From Datisca glomerata (lineage: Eukaryota > Streptophyta > Magnoliopsida > Cucurbitales > Datiscaceae), in contig QANY01011938.1 of assembly GCA_003255025.1 (NCBI GenBank), positions 1 through 64,000 of the forward strand: a stretch of 64,000 bases of DNA, read 5' to 3'. The notes beneath the pieces were generated by a model, which was not told the origin of the DNA, searched no databases, and was given only the letters and a program-made list of their open reading frames with translations. Positions 35,380 to 46,868 of the stretch are shown piece after piece (within the stretch, counting starts at the first letter, position 1; the number at the start of each line of letters is the position of its first letter). Both the position numbers and the translations under genes were made by a program.

Positions 35380-37908
35380 TCATCGTCCCCGCGGATTTAC
35401 AAGCTGAGAAAATACAGCACTTGTCGTACCATCTTCCGCGTCATCATCTGTCCCGGAATGCCCCCCTCCGTCAATCATGCTCATGCTGTTATCGAACGGA
35501 ACGAGCGGAGTCAGTTGGATTCCGGCAATGTGGTTCGTGCTGTTGTCTTCCGGTTCCATTAAAGCAGATGAGGTCTCCTCAAGCTGAAGAGCATATTCCA
35601 GATTCCACAAGACGTCTCCCATTGACGGCCTGTCTACTCCATATTCAGCCAAGCACTTCTCAGCAGTCTCTCCAAATTTCTTAAGAGAAGCCAGATTTAC
35701 CTTCCCAGTTAGATTCGAGTCCATGATTTGATCTAGCATACCTTTCTTTTGCCATATCATTGCCCATTCTGCTATATTGACTTGCTCCCTTGGTAGAACT
35801 GGATTTAAAGCTGGTCTTGTGCATAAAACTTCCATTAGAACAACCCCAAACGAATACACATCAGATTTCTCCGTTAACTGTTGCCGCCTAAAGTACTCAG
35901 GGTCGAGGTAACCGAAACTACCCTTAACAGCTGTACTTACATGGGTCTGATCAAGAGCCGGGCCAGTTTTCGAGAGACCAAAATCAGCAACTTTAGCCAC
36001 GAAATTATCATCCAATAGAATGTTTGTGGTCTTCACATCTCGATGGATTACGCTTTGAGATGCACCAGTGTGAAGATAATGAAGCCCCCTTGCGGCTCCA
36101 ATGCATATCTCGAGCCGTTGCTTCCACGACAAAGTTGGTAGATCTGTGCCGTACAAATGGCTCCGTAGAGGTCCATTAGCCATATATTCATAGACGAGAA
36201 TCATTTCCGACCGTTCATCGCAGTAGCCGATAAGAGACACGAGATGGCGGTGCCGGAGCTTAGATAACATTTCGATCTCGGTACGGAATTCAGCAACTCC
36301 CTGCTCGGATCTAGGGTTTCCTCTTTTAATAGCTACTTTAGTACCATCTTCTAGTGTTCCTTCATAAACCCTACCAAAACCACCAACGCCGAGGAGAAGG
36401 CTCTCATCAAACTTGTTGGTTGCATCGAGGATTTCCTGGAACATGAAGAACCGCCCGAGATTAGATGAAGCCAATGAAATACAGCTTGCCGTTCCACTTT
36501 TCTGTGAAGTGGTTGAATTCTTTGTCATGGTGAGAGAGTTCCCATATAAGGCAGGCAAAGGCAGCCATGGTTGGCCTTGATTAGCAGTCTTTCCCTTGCG
36601 GTTTACCAAGAAGCAACAACATAAACCGATCAATAACACGCCCACTGCAGCACCAATGACACAACCAATTATTATTCCTATCTGATTCTTCTTTGAGGGT
36701 GAACTAGGAAGGAGACTTTCAACAGATGAAATACCATCTAGGCTCCCTGCTAGATTACTTATCTTCATAATCTCCAATCCGTTCATCGTTGCGTTCATGA
36801 TGTCTGCCCACGTGTCTGGACCAACGCTCACGGTCAAAGTGTTTGAGTTGTCTGAGGAGTTGGAGACGAAATCTTTGTAATAAGGCACACTAAGCTCACC
36901 GGTTAAGGACGAAAGATCAAGACTACCGAGAGCATCGTTGGAGTTTATATAAACGTTGAAAACTAGGGTGTTTAGAGATCTGCTCATAATATCACAGAAA
37001 TGTACTCGAACGGAATACATGAAGTTTGGATCAACAGAGAAAACCCAAGTCAAGTTGAAGTTCACATCCGAAACATTTGCATCTTCCATGGCTACGGCAG
37101 TGGAATAAACTATATTGGGTGCAGTTTCAGGCGTTATAGCAGCAGGATACTTTATGCTTGACGGGCTGACTGAAACATTCACAGCCGAACTGTTCATGTG
37201 GAGGTATTTCAAATCATTCTCCCAAGTTCTTCCAAGAGTGTCGTTTTCCGCAGTAAGCAAAGGACCTCCCATGTTTAAACGGTAAACAGTTTCGAAAGCA
37301 AGTTGGGAAAGCCCGCTGTACGGGGCAGAAGGGTTGAGAGCCAATGCTTGGTCAGGAAGAACCTCATCAGGGACTGAAACAACTTCAATTGCATTAACAA
37401 ATGAAATTGAATTAGTTGATGGAATGAATGTGAGGGTCAGGGAATCAGAAGTCACATTGATTGCATATTCCTTGAACATGTAAGAACCATTGTAGTTTTC
37501 GAAAGTGAAGTTGTTCAAGAGCACAAAATGGTCAGTCACTACAGTTATTGAGGCAGATGTCAAATTTTGGCCTGAGCTTGGGAAGGGATAAAAGTATAGC
37601 CGAACCCAATGCCGGCCTTCTCTGTGGATTTTGAATTCGTATGAAGCTATGCCCGTGAAAACACGAGCGGATTGGTAAATTGGAGATGGGAAACTATTAT
37701 TTGAACTGGCTACAACGGAATTTCCGGTCTTCAGTTCAAGGGAGGAATGTTGAGAGTCGGGAATGAAAGTCCGACCTTGAAATGTCACGTTTTGTGAAGA
37801 GCCACAGGCAATCAAGTAGTTATCTGCTGGAATGAATAAGGCATATGATGCGCTAAGCATAAGCAACACAAAGGATATTACCAGAGGCACCAACTCCATT
37901 GGTTTCAT
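35380..37908 (-). CDS. THE1: THESEUS1-like receptor kinase (CrRLK1L family)
   Basis: Single uninterrupted frame of 842 residues, near the size of Arabidopsis THE1. I start at the ATG at 37908; the frame extends two codons further only through a TTG. Order: signal peptide (1-23), two malectin-like domains (about 26-375, opening 'YLIACGSSQNVTFQGR'), a transmembrane segment (about 410-434), then a cytosolic kinase. Kinase landmarks: Gly loop 'GVGGFG' (507-512), Lys528 in 'VAIK', His-Arg-Asp 622-624, Asp-Phe-Gly 642-644, activation loop 'STAVKGSFGYLDPEY'. The tail ends 'AVFSQLVNPRGR'. Known: THE1 sits in the plasma membrane, senses cell-wall integrity and binds RALF peptides. The whole length matches THE1 as I recall it, better than its sisters HERK1 or FERONIA. 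All catalytic residues are present, so an active kinase is expected. Orthology rather than close paralogy is inferred. Confidence 0.95.
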   Translation of the reverse strand: MKPMELVPLVISFVLLMLSASYALFIPADNYLIACGSSQNVTFQGRTFIPDSQHSSLELKTGNSVVASSNNSFPSPIYQSARVFTGIASYEFKIHREGRHWVRLYFYPFPSSGQNLTSASITVVTDHFVLLNNFTFENYNGSYMFKEYAINVTSDSLTLTFIPSTNSISFVNAIEVVSVPDEVLPDQALALNPSAPYSGLSQLAFETVYRLNMGGPLLTAENDTLGRTWENDLKYLHMNSSAVNVSVSPSSIKYPAAITPETAPNIVYSTAVAMEDANVSDVNFNLTWVFSVDPNFMYSVRVHFCDIMSRSLNTLVFNVYINSNDALGSLDLSSLTGELSVPYYKDFVSNSSDNSNTLTVSVGPDTWADIMNATMNGLEIMKISNLAGSLDGISSVESLLPSSPSKKNQIGIIIGCVIGAAVGVLLIGLCCCFLVNRKGKTANQGQPWLPLPALYGNSLTMTKNSTTSQKSGTASCISLASSNLGRFFMFQEILDATNKFDESLLLGVGGFGRVYEGTLEDGTKVAIKRGNPRSEQGVAEFRTEIEMLSKLRHRHLVSLIGYCDERSEMILVYEYMANGPLRSHLYGTDLPTLSWKQRLEICIGAARGLHYLHTGASQSVIHRDVKTTNILLDDNFVAKVADFGLSKTGPALDQTHVSTAVKGSFGYLDPEYFRRQQLTEKSDVYSFGVVLMEVLCTRPALNPVLPREQVNIAEWAMIWQKKGMLDQIMDSNLTGKVNLASLKKFGETAEKCLAEYGVDRPSMGDVLWNLEYALQLEETSSALMEPEDNSTNHIAGIQLTPLVPFDNSMSMIDGGGHSGTDDDAEDGTTSAVFSQLVNPRGR

Positions 37909-37924
37909 TTTCAAAATTCAAGTA

Positions 37925-38291
37925 TCTCAGATCCGCAAAGGCTTCAATAACAGTATAATGAACTAGTAGATTCAGATCCAAAACTAGCGAGACAGCATTT
38001 CTTCCAAACCAGCAGGATTTCAGATATCAAAATAATTTAAAATTTACACCAAGCAAGCCCTTCTCGAATAGTTCTAACAGTTTCCCAGAAAAATTACTCT
38101 AAGACTATCACACTTTCATCAGCATCCAAGATCTACGCAATTAAATATAATCTATCGGACACTAAAATCCCAGCATTGCACATAAAAGTACAGTAACTCT
38201 ACGCTAATGTGAATGAAGTGGGAATCAGCTTGAAGTTCTCAGGCCAAAAAATGAACAGAAATGGGGGTTTCAGAATTTTCAGGGGGCTTAC
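37925..38291 (-). other. Probable 5' UTR intron of the kinase gene
   Basis: On the minus strand 'caattgag|gtaagccc' (donor at 38291-38290) lies upstream of the ATG, and the preceding sequence (38292-38460) is CT-rich like a plant leader. The acceptor is uncertain; 'gcggatctgag' ending near 37930 is the best candidate. CrRLK1L genes often have an intron in the leader and none in the CDS. Confidence 0.45.
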
Positions 38292-38469
38292 CTCAATTGA
38301 AGGAGGAAGTGCAAATAATCTGCGAGTGAACGAATTGGGTATGAATCAAAGAGAAAAAACCCAGCTGAAGTTAGATGAAAGCCTTTAGCTGAAAGCTCAA
38401 GGGAGTAAGGCCTTTTAGTGCGGATACTAACAGCCTGGAAAGGCTGTCAATGTCACAGAGAAGAAGAAG

Positions 38470-38877
38470 AGGACCCCACTGCAAGAAAAAGGGGATGAAA
38501 CTTCTCATCTTTCCGTTCTTATAGTTACCAGCTGTTTTTTTTATTTTTATGGATTTTGTAGTCTGACTTTGATACTATGAATCTCTTGAACAAGATTATT
38601 ATAATCATAACAGAAAACGCCAAAAGCTGTGCAGCTGAGCCTTTTTTATATAATTTAAAAATTAGTAAAAAATTACGTATTTTGCATATATTAAAAAAAA
38701 TTATTGTTAGTGTTAAAATAAATATATTAACTTTAAATCTAGAAGAACAAACGAAATAAAAATTATAATTTTTTCATTAAATTATTGTATAAGATGTGTA
38801 TTATCTGGATTAAAGAATATACGATCCTGGTAAATTTAATATGAGAATATCATAGAACCATATGCAATTTGATAAAA
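38470..38877. other. Intergenic, kinase promoter side
   Basis: AT-rich, upstream of the kinase leader. No coding or repeat structure recognised. Confidence 0.5.
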
Positions 38878-39198
38878 AATTAACTTACTCCCTAAACTTT
38901 ATCGTCTTTTATATTGTCCCTTCAATTTTCTGCATCCATCACAAAACTCTCCGTTGACCGTAAAAAAACTGTTAATTTGGCACATGCGTGGCACATCCCT
39001 AATTTTTTTTCTAATTTTTACCAATTTCTCCAATCTTATAAGCTACTGATTCTCATATTTTTCATGAAAAATCAGCGACAATTGTGTCGTGCATGTGTCG
39101 AATTAACAGTTATTTGACGATGATAGGAGTTTTGTGATGGATTGAGAAAATTGAAGGGCCAATAGGGACGAAGATAACATTTAGGGGGTAAGTTAATT
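38878..39198. mobile_element. Foldback MITE, 321 bp
   Basis: The left arm ('aattaacttactccctaaac...') and right arm (reverse complement 'aattaacttaccccctaaa...') pair over about 100 bp, including 'cccttcaattttct' and 'atccatcacaaaactc' in both. There is no coding capacity. Possible duplicated flanks are TTGATAAAA / TTGGAATAAA, too imperfect to name the superfamily. Confidence 0.8.
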
Positions 39199-40404
39199 TT
39201 GGAATAAAGTGTAGGGGCTTCTATAATATTAACTCATTTAACAGAAAATCACATATCTATATAATAAATCCGATCCAACCCTTTTTCTAACTTGAAACAT
39301 AAGTTGGTCCAAATTTTTTCACGTTTAGGTTGATTTCAGTTTGAATATTAAAAAAATAATTTTAACATTTTCAGGGTTGAAAATAAAATGAGTGGTAATT
39401 ATAGTAATAAGTATTATTTAATTTATGTTTATTTAAAATTTAACGGTTGTTGATTGTTTATCAAGAAAATTTAATATAGAATGAATTCTGTGTTATTTTT
39501 TAAACTAAAAAATGTCTGTGTCATTTAAGTCAGAGGTTTTTTTGTGCTAGGCTCCGTTCAACTTATTTACAGGATTCATCGGACTACTAATCCCATCTTC
39601 TTGCAGCTATAGTTTGATTTATGTTTTATACCAAATTTGATTGGAGCGAGGTTTCTTTTTGGTTATTCTCATAACAGCAGCAGAGGGTAGTTTATCAGAT
39701 AAAAAAAACAAAAAGGAAAACAAAATAAGATCTTATTTAGATATATTATGGTATTGGTCGTCCATTTAAGATTTAACAATGAACGACTACGGTTGTTTAA
39801 ACTATACCTCCTTCATTCATCATAATACCAGAGAATTGAGATCCAACTTTAAATTATAAATTGAAGTTATGATTGCAATTAATTTGATCAAATTTTTAAA
39901 TAATCAGCTAAAAATACTTTCTTAGCTCTATTAATATGGCAAATTTTTGTAAATGCTTTACAGATTAATAGTGGACTTTCTTAAATAATTAAAAATAAAC
40001 AATTGTAATGCCAGAGCCAGAGGGGAATGGTTGATGTGCTGGGAAATGAGATTGGACCAACAATTTCTGGGACCCATTTTTACGCGGTTAAACGAGAGGG
40101 AGGTGGAAGAGCCAACGGCGTTAATTGACGACCTTTGAGCAATGTAATTAACCACGTCTCAAGTTAAAAAAATGTTAGTATGGTAATTTTTTCCTCTCAA
40201 TCTAGATTATAGTGTGATTATGATCATCTCCTATTTAGAGTCTTAGACATGAGAGAGGATCGTGATATTGAATATCTAACTTGTTTCAACATTGTTAGCT
40301 TCAGTATCTTACTAGTTGATGATATATATCACATGAGATTTTACATTAGCTTTATTATAAGTATCTAACTTATTTTATTTAATATCTGAGTGATCATTGA
40401 TAAT
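39199..40404. other. Intergenic, AT-rich
   Basis: About 1.2 kb with no recognisable gene or repeat structure. Confidence 0.5.
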
Positions 40405-40409
40405 CTCAC

Positions 40410-40955
40410 TGTACAGGTAAAATTTCACATGACATGTGACAACGTCTAGGCCAAAAACTATATCGTAGAGAAGATAGAGCAAGAATCGTAAGATCAACTA
40501 GGTGGTTATGAAAAATCGACCAATGAGATGAAAGTACATGGGTTACCGACGCGGCAATCCAAAGAGAAGTTAATCAAGACCATTGGATTGGTCAGACTGT
40601 TAAAATTCACTTGGTTGTCCTTGTTATAAGCTAGATCTCAGAGAATATTCTGTTGATCCTATTTTCAGATAGAGTTAGATAAATTGTATCAGATTATATG
40701 AATGTCTATAAATAAGGGTAAAGTGTAACTTAAAAAAAAAAATAACTCTCAACACTCATTAGCCTTGTAAACCATTTCTCCATAATGAAATACTATTAAA
40801 ATCGCTCTGTGGTTTTTCTTCCTTTTAAGAGTTTTCACGTAAATCATGGCGTATTTATTCTCTCATTCTCTCTCTAAATTATTCTCTATATTTTCATATT
40901 ATGATGTAAGAAATTCACGACCGATTATCAGAGATGGTGAATTTTTTCCTTTACA
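40410..40955 (+). repeat. Element D left LTR
   Basis: 546 bp, 'tgtacaggtaaaatttcaca' to 'cctttaca', matching 46869-47403. Contains 'tataaataag' (about 40708), a likely promoter TATA. Confidence 0.88.
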
Positions 40956-40975
40956 TTTGGTGTTTTCATTAAGAG
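40956..40975 (+). other. Element D primer-binding site region
   Basis: 'tttggtgttttcattaagag' directly after the LTR has the TGGTG-TTTCATT pattern common after the LTR in Tat/Athila-type elements. The tRNA was not assigned. Confidence 0.5.
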
Positions 40976-41018
40976 ATTGAGACAAAATGGTCGAGAAACC
41001 CACCCAAAAACACTAAAC

Positions 41019-42040
41019 ATGCATAGAACTAGATTCAACGCAACATATAATGGAGACAATGAAGCCAGAAACACTAATGACCAAACAGATAAATCGACCC
41101 CACCAGCGGAGATACTCCAGACAATTCAGACTGGGATGCGAGAGATGGAAGAACGAAATGCAGAAATGCAGCGCGATGCGTGGAGAGCTATGCAAGAACA
41201 GATCCATGCTCTTCAACAAGAGATGGCTCGAACGCATGCTGAGGTCAGCCAAATAGAAAATAACAAAGAACGGGACATCCGCTCAAAGAATAATAGGAGA
41301 GCTATGAGACAAGAAAACCACGAGAACAGCATGAACATGCAACGAGAAGAAGGGGAAATTCAGTCTCATAACTGAGAAAATGAGGTTGCAGAGAAGATGC
41401 GCCATTCTAAAATTATCACCAAGGAAGTTGTAGAAGAATTACTGGAACGAAAGATGCTGGAGATGAGGAACATGGGGAGTACTAAAAAAAGAGAACTTGA
41501 ATATCTCTCCCATACCCCGTGGAGTCCAAAGATTCTAGCAGCTCATGTACCTAAAAAATTTGTGGCTCCAAAGTTCAAGTGTTACGAAGGGAAGACAGAT
41601 CCAGTGGATCATCTTCGTCGTTTCAGGCAATAATGACACTATATCATCATGAGGATGAGTTAATGTGTAGAATGTTCCCAACCAGTCTAGACGGTACGAC
41701 CTTAAAATGGTATCATTCGCAACCTGTTCATTCGATTACTAACTTTGTTGTTATGTCTTCTGTCTTTCTAGAACAGTATTCCACATATCAAACAGTAATG
41801 GAGGACACAGAGTACCTCCTCATGATCATGATCAAGGAAGGAAAATCCTTATGGAAGTACACCCATAGATTCAAAGATGAAATGGCGAAGATCGAAAACT
41901 GTAATGATCGAATAACCAGACTAGCTTTTAGAAGAGGGTTATGACCAAACCCACTTTTGTTCAAAGACTTATCCATAAAAAAACCTTTATCTATGGCAGA
42001 GACTTTCGAAAGGGCTTAGAATTATATCACACTGAAAGAA
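41019..42040 (+). pseudogene. Element D gag remnant
   Basis: From the ATG at 41019, a coiled-coil-like frame ('ERNAEMQRDAWRAMQEQIHA') runs to a single in-frame TGA at 41373-41375. It continues in the same frame to 41633, with 'HVPKKFVAPKFKCYEGKTDP' and 'VDHLRRF', the start of the Retrotrans_gag domain. A frameshift near 41625 moves the domain to the frame at 41634-41944 ('CRMFPTSLDGTTLKWYHSQP'), which then meets a stop. So two lesions break an otherwise readable gag. Confidence 0.8.
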
Positions 42041-42360
42041 GAAAAGAAGAGTTCAGAAAGTTCAGAAAAGCTCAAAAAGCTTAGACCAGAAGAACTCAAA
42101 AAGCTTAAATCAGAAAAGGTCAGAAAGTTCTGATCAGAAAAGCTCATATAGCTCAGACCAGAAAAGCTCATAAAACTCATATCAGAAAAGTTCAGAGAAC
42201 TCAGAAAGTTTAGAAAAGCTCATAAATATCATATCAGAAAAACTCATAAAGTTTAGACTAGAAGAGCTCAGAAAGTTCAGAAAAATTCATAAAACTCATA
42301 TCGGAAAAGCACATAAAGCTCAGATTAGAAGAACTCAGAAATCTTAGATAAAAAACTCAT
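42030..42360. repeat. AGAAAAGCTCA-type repeats in element D
   Basis: Roughly 25-30-bp units based on 'cagaaaagctcataaagctcagac', about twelve diverged copies. Confidence 0.8.
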
Positions 42361-42909
42361 AAAATAAAAAAAGGCTTCAGAAAAATTGAAGTCAGAGCTT
42401 CAAAAAATTTTAAGTCAGAGATTCAGAACAGAAAAGTTGAAGTTCATATCAGAGAAGTTTCAACTCTTTAGAAAAGAAAAAGTTAGAGTATTGTAATTTC
42501 AGAACAGAAATCTGAGAAGATTTCATAAAAGAGATTCGTTAGAAAAGAAAAAAGAAAGTTGTCAGGAAAACCAATGAGACTACGTTCAAATGTTTTAGAA
42601 CGGGAAGACCAAAAAAGGGAAAGCTACGACTTAAGCAAATTTAGTCATTCAAAAGGAATTTATGAGTGCAGGAAAATAAAATATGAACAAAAAATGAGAA
42701 TAGAGACATCCTAACTACGAAAACAGAGACATCGTGATGATGTGAACAGAAATGTCGGAAGTGACAACGGGAACGAAAATGAAAATTAAAACAAAAAAAG
42801 TTGGAAGATATGAAAATGGAAACTAAAGGAAAATTGCATGGCGAGTCACATAATCATAAAGATATGAGAATTTTACGCAATTCAATATAAAGATATGATC
42901 TCCATGTAT

Positions 42910-43690
42910 GCTTCATGGAGATTTTATGGAATTCAAGTTAAGTTTCATATCAAAAGTATGGTAATCTTCGTACAGAAAATTAAACTTAATCATGTCTTTC
43001 AAATTTAATTTCTTTTTAAACTGTATAGACTTACATAGCATATTATATATCTTTAAAAAGAAATAGATGTCTACTGCTTGAAGAATTTTACAGAACTTGA
43101 TTTGAAGTTCTTGAGAAACAATTATGATGATTCTTATTGAGGCTACTCAGGAAAGCTGATGGTGCGGAACAATCAATTTTGAAAAATAAACTATATTTAC
43201 TAGAAGCCAACTACATGATGAATCTTACATCATCGAAAAGATATAAAAGTCTACTTATTGGAGAGTTTAACCGAATTCAATTTGAAGATTTTGATCAAAA
43301 GTTACAGTAATTTTAGTACATACCACTCAAAAAGATAAGGCTATTCACGTCTTTCAAATTGAATCTTTAGGCTGCTTTGTTTAGACAATATTATATGACA
43401 AATTATATATTGTTGAAAATGAGATAAATGTATACTCCTTGAATTTTTTTTTTGCAGAACTTGATTCAGAGCTCCCAAGCAAGAGTTATAATAATTTTCA
43501 TGAAGGTTATTCAAGAAGATAGATTATACAGAACAGATAGATTTGGAAGTTATACAGCTTCGATTGAACCTAGTAATTACATGAAGGATTATATACTATC
43601 AGGAGCAAATGAAAATCAACCTTTAGAAGAATCTTACAGAATTTGATTTGGAGCTCTCAATCAAAACTTATGACATGATAATATGCAGGT
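42910..43690. repeat. ~182-bp satellite-like tandem repeat in element D
   Basis: The marker word 'gaacttgatttgaagttctt' and its variants recur at about 42910, 43092, 43272, 43456 and 43638 (spacing 180-184 bp). Alternate monomers are more alike: 'cacgtctttcaaattgaatc' at 43346 matches 42991, 355 bp apart. This implies a dimeric higher-order unit of about 360 bp. Confidence 0.7.
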
Positions 43691-43734
43691 TGTCAACTCA
43701 CTCTCTTTTTCGACAACAGAACTAAGGGCATAAG

Positions 43735-44765
43735 TTCTTGAGTGGGGAAATTCATAAGTTTTACTCTCACAAGGAACTAGGGACGTAAGTCTTCGGAAGA
43801 GGCAATTTGTAAGTACTATTCTCAGAAGGAACTAAGGGTGTGAGTTCTTGGGAGGGGCAATTCATAAATCCTACTCTCAGAAAGAACTAAGGGCGTAAGT
43901 CCTTGGGAGGGGCAATAAATAAGTCATACGCTCAGAAAAAACTAAGGGCGTCAGTTCTTGGGAGGGGAAATTCATAAGTCATACTCTCAGAAAGAACTAA
44001 GGACGTAAGTCCTTGTGAGGGGCAATTCATAAGTCCTACTCTCAGAAAAAACTAAGGGCGTGAGTTCTTGGGAGGGGTAGTTCATAAGTCCTACTCTCAG
44101 AATGAAATAAGGGCATGAGTTATTGGAAGAGGCAATTCATAAATTTTACTCTCAGAATGAACTAGGGGCGTAAATTTTTGGGAAGGACAATTCATAAGTC
44201 CTACTCTCAGAAGGAACTAAGAGCGTAAGTCCTTGGGAAGTGCTATTCATAAGTCCTACTCTCAGAAGGAACTAAGGGCTTAAGTCTTTGGTAGGGGCAA
44301 TTCATAAGTCCTACTCCTGGAAGGAACTAAGGGCGTAAGTCTTTGGGAGGGGCAATTTATAAGTCGTACTCTCAGAAGAAACTAAGGGCGTAAGTATTTG
44401 GGATGGGAAATTCATAAGTCCTCTCTAAGAAGGAACAAAGAGCGTAAGTCCTTGAGAGAAACAATTCATAAGTCATACTCTCAGAATGAACTATGGCGTA
44501 AGTCCTTGGGAGGGACAATTAATAAGTCCTACTCTCATAAGGAACTAAGGGTGTAATTCTTGAGGGGCAATTCATAAGTCCTACTCTCATAAGGAACTAA
44601 GAGCGTAATTCTTGAGGGGCAATTCATAAGTCCTACTCTAAAAAAGAACTAAAGGTGTCAGTCCTTGGGAGGGGCAATTCATAAGTCCTACTCCTAGAAG
44701 GAACTAAGGGCGTGAGTCCTTGGAGGGGCAACACATAAGTCCTACTCTCAAAATGAATTGAAACA
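43735..44765. repeat. ~55-bp tandem array in element D, about 19 copies
   Basis: The unit is built on 'cctactctcagaaggaacta' plus 'agggcgtaagtccttgggag' plus 'gggcaattcataagt'. Copies differ at scattered positions, and a few lack 1-5 bp. There is no spacer variation. Confidence 0.95.
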
Positions 44766-44814
44766 CAAGCCGCAATGGTCAAAGTGCAAGAATGGAAGAA
44801 AGAGAATGGATAAC

Positions 44815-45425
44815 TCAAAAGAGTTGAGGAAAGAACTTCAAAAAAAGTTGAGGAAAGAACTTCAGAATAGAAAAGAAAAGAATTTGAGGAAAAAACTTCA
44901 GACAGAAAAGAAAAGAAGTTGAGGAAAAAACTTCAGAGCAGAAAAAAAAAAAGAAATTGAGGAAAGAACTTCAGAACTTAGTAAAGAAATGTTGAGTAAA
45001 GAAAAGTCAAATGAAAGGCTGAGCGAATAAAGAAAGGCGGAAAATAAGAGTTGAGTAAAGAAAGATAGAAAAGAAAAGAAGTTGAGAAAAGAACTTCAAA
45101 ATAGAAAAGAAAAGAAGTTGAGGAAATAACTTCAGAACAGAAAAGAAAAGAAGTTGAGGAAAAAACTTCAGAGCAGAAAAGAAAAGAAGTTGAGGAAAGA
45201 ATTTCAGAACAGAAAAGAAAAGAAGTTTTCAAGAAAAAAATTCATAGCAGAAAAGAACTTGAGGAAAGAACTTCAGAGCTCAATAAAGAAAGGATGAATA
45301 AATAAAAGTCGAGTAAACAAAAGTGAAAAGAAAGGCTGGGCTAAGTAAAGAAAGGCTGAAAATAAGAGTTGAGTAAAGAAAGACAGAAAAGGAAGGTCAG
45401 CAAGGAAACGTTAAGTAAAGGAAGA
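44815..45425. repeat. ~35-bp GTTGAGGAAAGAACTTCAGA repeats in element D
   Basis: About a dozen copies of 'aagttgaggaaagaacttca' plus 'gaacagaaaagaaa', with larger deletions among them. The minus-strand open frames here only reflect the period. Confidence 0.9.
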
Positions 45426-45689
45426 CCAAGTAAAGGAAGGTCGTGGCTTCAACGTTTTAGAACGGGAAGGTCAGGAGTAAAGGCAAAAGAAGCAATAAAA
45501 GGAAGGAAAAAGTTAAAAGGAGAAAAGGGAAACTGAAAATGAGAAATGGAGTAATAGGAAATAAAAAAAGTGCAAAGCGGAGGAGAGGAAATGAAAGGAA
45601 ACGGAAAAAACACTATCAATGAATAATATTTAGTAAATCAAAACGGGGCCATGGTACCATAGAATGAGCCTAAGTCATTGGGAGTGTCT

Positions 45690-46085
45690 ACGGACACCGT
45701 TCTCAGAAGAAAATAAAAATGAGGTCGTGATTTTTTATTTAAACCTAAGTCTTTCTCTCAAAAGAAAATGAGCAGTTCGTAAGTCCCTCTTAAAATGAAA
45801 ACGTGGCAATGGGTTTTTATTTAAACCTAAGTCATTCTCTCAAAAGAAAATGACAGTTCGTAATTCATTCTCTCAAAATGAAAAGGGGGTCATTATTTTT
45901 TATTTGAACCTGAGTCCTCCTCTCAAAATAAAATGGTAGTTCGCAATTCCTTCTCTCAAAATAAAAATGGGGTCATGGTTCTTTATTTGAACTTAAATCC
46001 TCCTCTCAAAAGAAAATGACAGTTCGTAATTTCTTCTCTCAGAATGAGACGAGATCATGATTCTTTATTTGAACATAAGTACTTG
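45690..46085. repeat. 81-85-bp tandem repeat in element D, about five copies
   Basis: The word 'tctttatttgaac' and its variants recur at about 45731, 45814, 45895, 45980 and 46063, with 'agaaaatgacagttcgtaat' between. Confidence 0.85.
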
Positions 46086-46868
46086 AGGAAACATGTATAT
46101 CATCATTAAAAAAATTAAAAAATTATCCTCGGGAACAAATTTCACAAAAGAACATCTATTGTCAAGAGTATGAGGCCAAAAGTTTCCTAAGTATTTGAGA
46201 ACGAATTTCGTTGAAAGCTTGAAGTCGGCACAATACCGTATTTTGATCCCTAAATTTTGCTAAGTCTTTGAATGAAGTATAATGAAAATGAGTTCAATAG
46301 AAGAAAAAATGCACAAACAGAGTAATTCATATTGATCGAAGCAGAAGTACAAAGGAAAAATACAAAATGAGATAAGGAAAAAGAAAATAAGGAAACAGTA
46401 GAAACTCTACCAACAAATGCGGAACATTAAACTCAAACTCATGCGATGCAATTATGAAATGGTACACTCGCCCCTTACTCATCTCAATAAATTATTATGC
46501 TATTATTCTTGTACACTATTTTTGTCACAGATCTTAACATACGAGAGAAGGAAAATGAAAAATGAAGAAACGAGAAAAACTCTATCAATGAGTTCGTAGT
46601 GAAAGGTGCAAAAAGACGTAACAACAAATGAAGAAGAAGTAATCATCCTTGACAGCAACTGATAAAAAATTGCTCGACAACTGTAAGCTATGTGGACGGG
46701 AACAGAAAAACGTAATGGCAGAATGAAAAGGAGAAACAAGGAAAAATAATGTCGCATGTTTTCAAGAAACATATGAGAACATAAATGGGCAGACGTAACA
46801 TCAAAATGAGAAAAGACAAATCATTACACCTCAACGAATAAAATTTCGTTGAGTGTAATGGGGATCAA

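Noticed and set aside
35355..35684. 109-codon frame on the plus strand
   Set aside because: Antisense shadow of the kinase coding sequence.
37909..37914. Two extra N-terminal codons on the kinase gene
   Set aside because: They depend on a TTG start. The ATG at 37908 is used instead.
43735..44765. Regular ~55-bp array, considered as a CRISPR-like array
   Set aside because: There are no unique spacers; whole units are repeated. It lies inside a plant LTR element.
44978..45232. 84-codon minus-strand frame rich in Phe/Ser/Leu
   Set aside because: Repeats of about 11-12 residues follow the DNA array period; no independent support.
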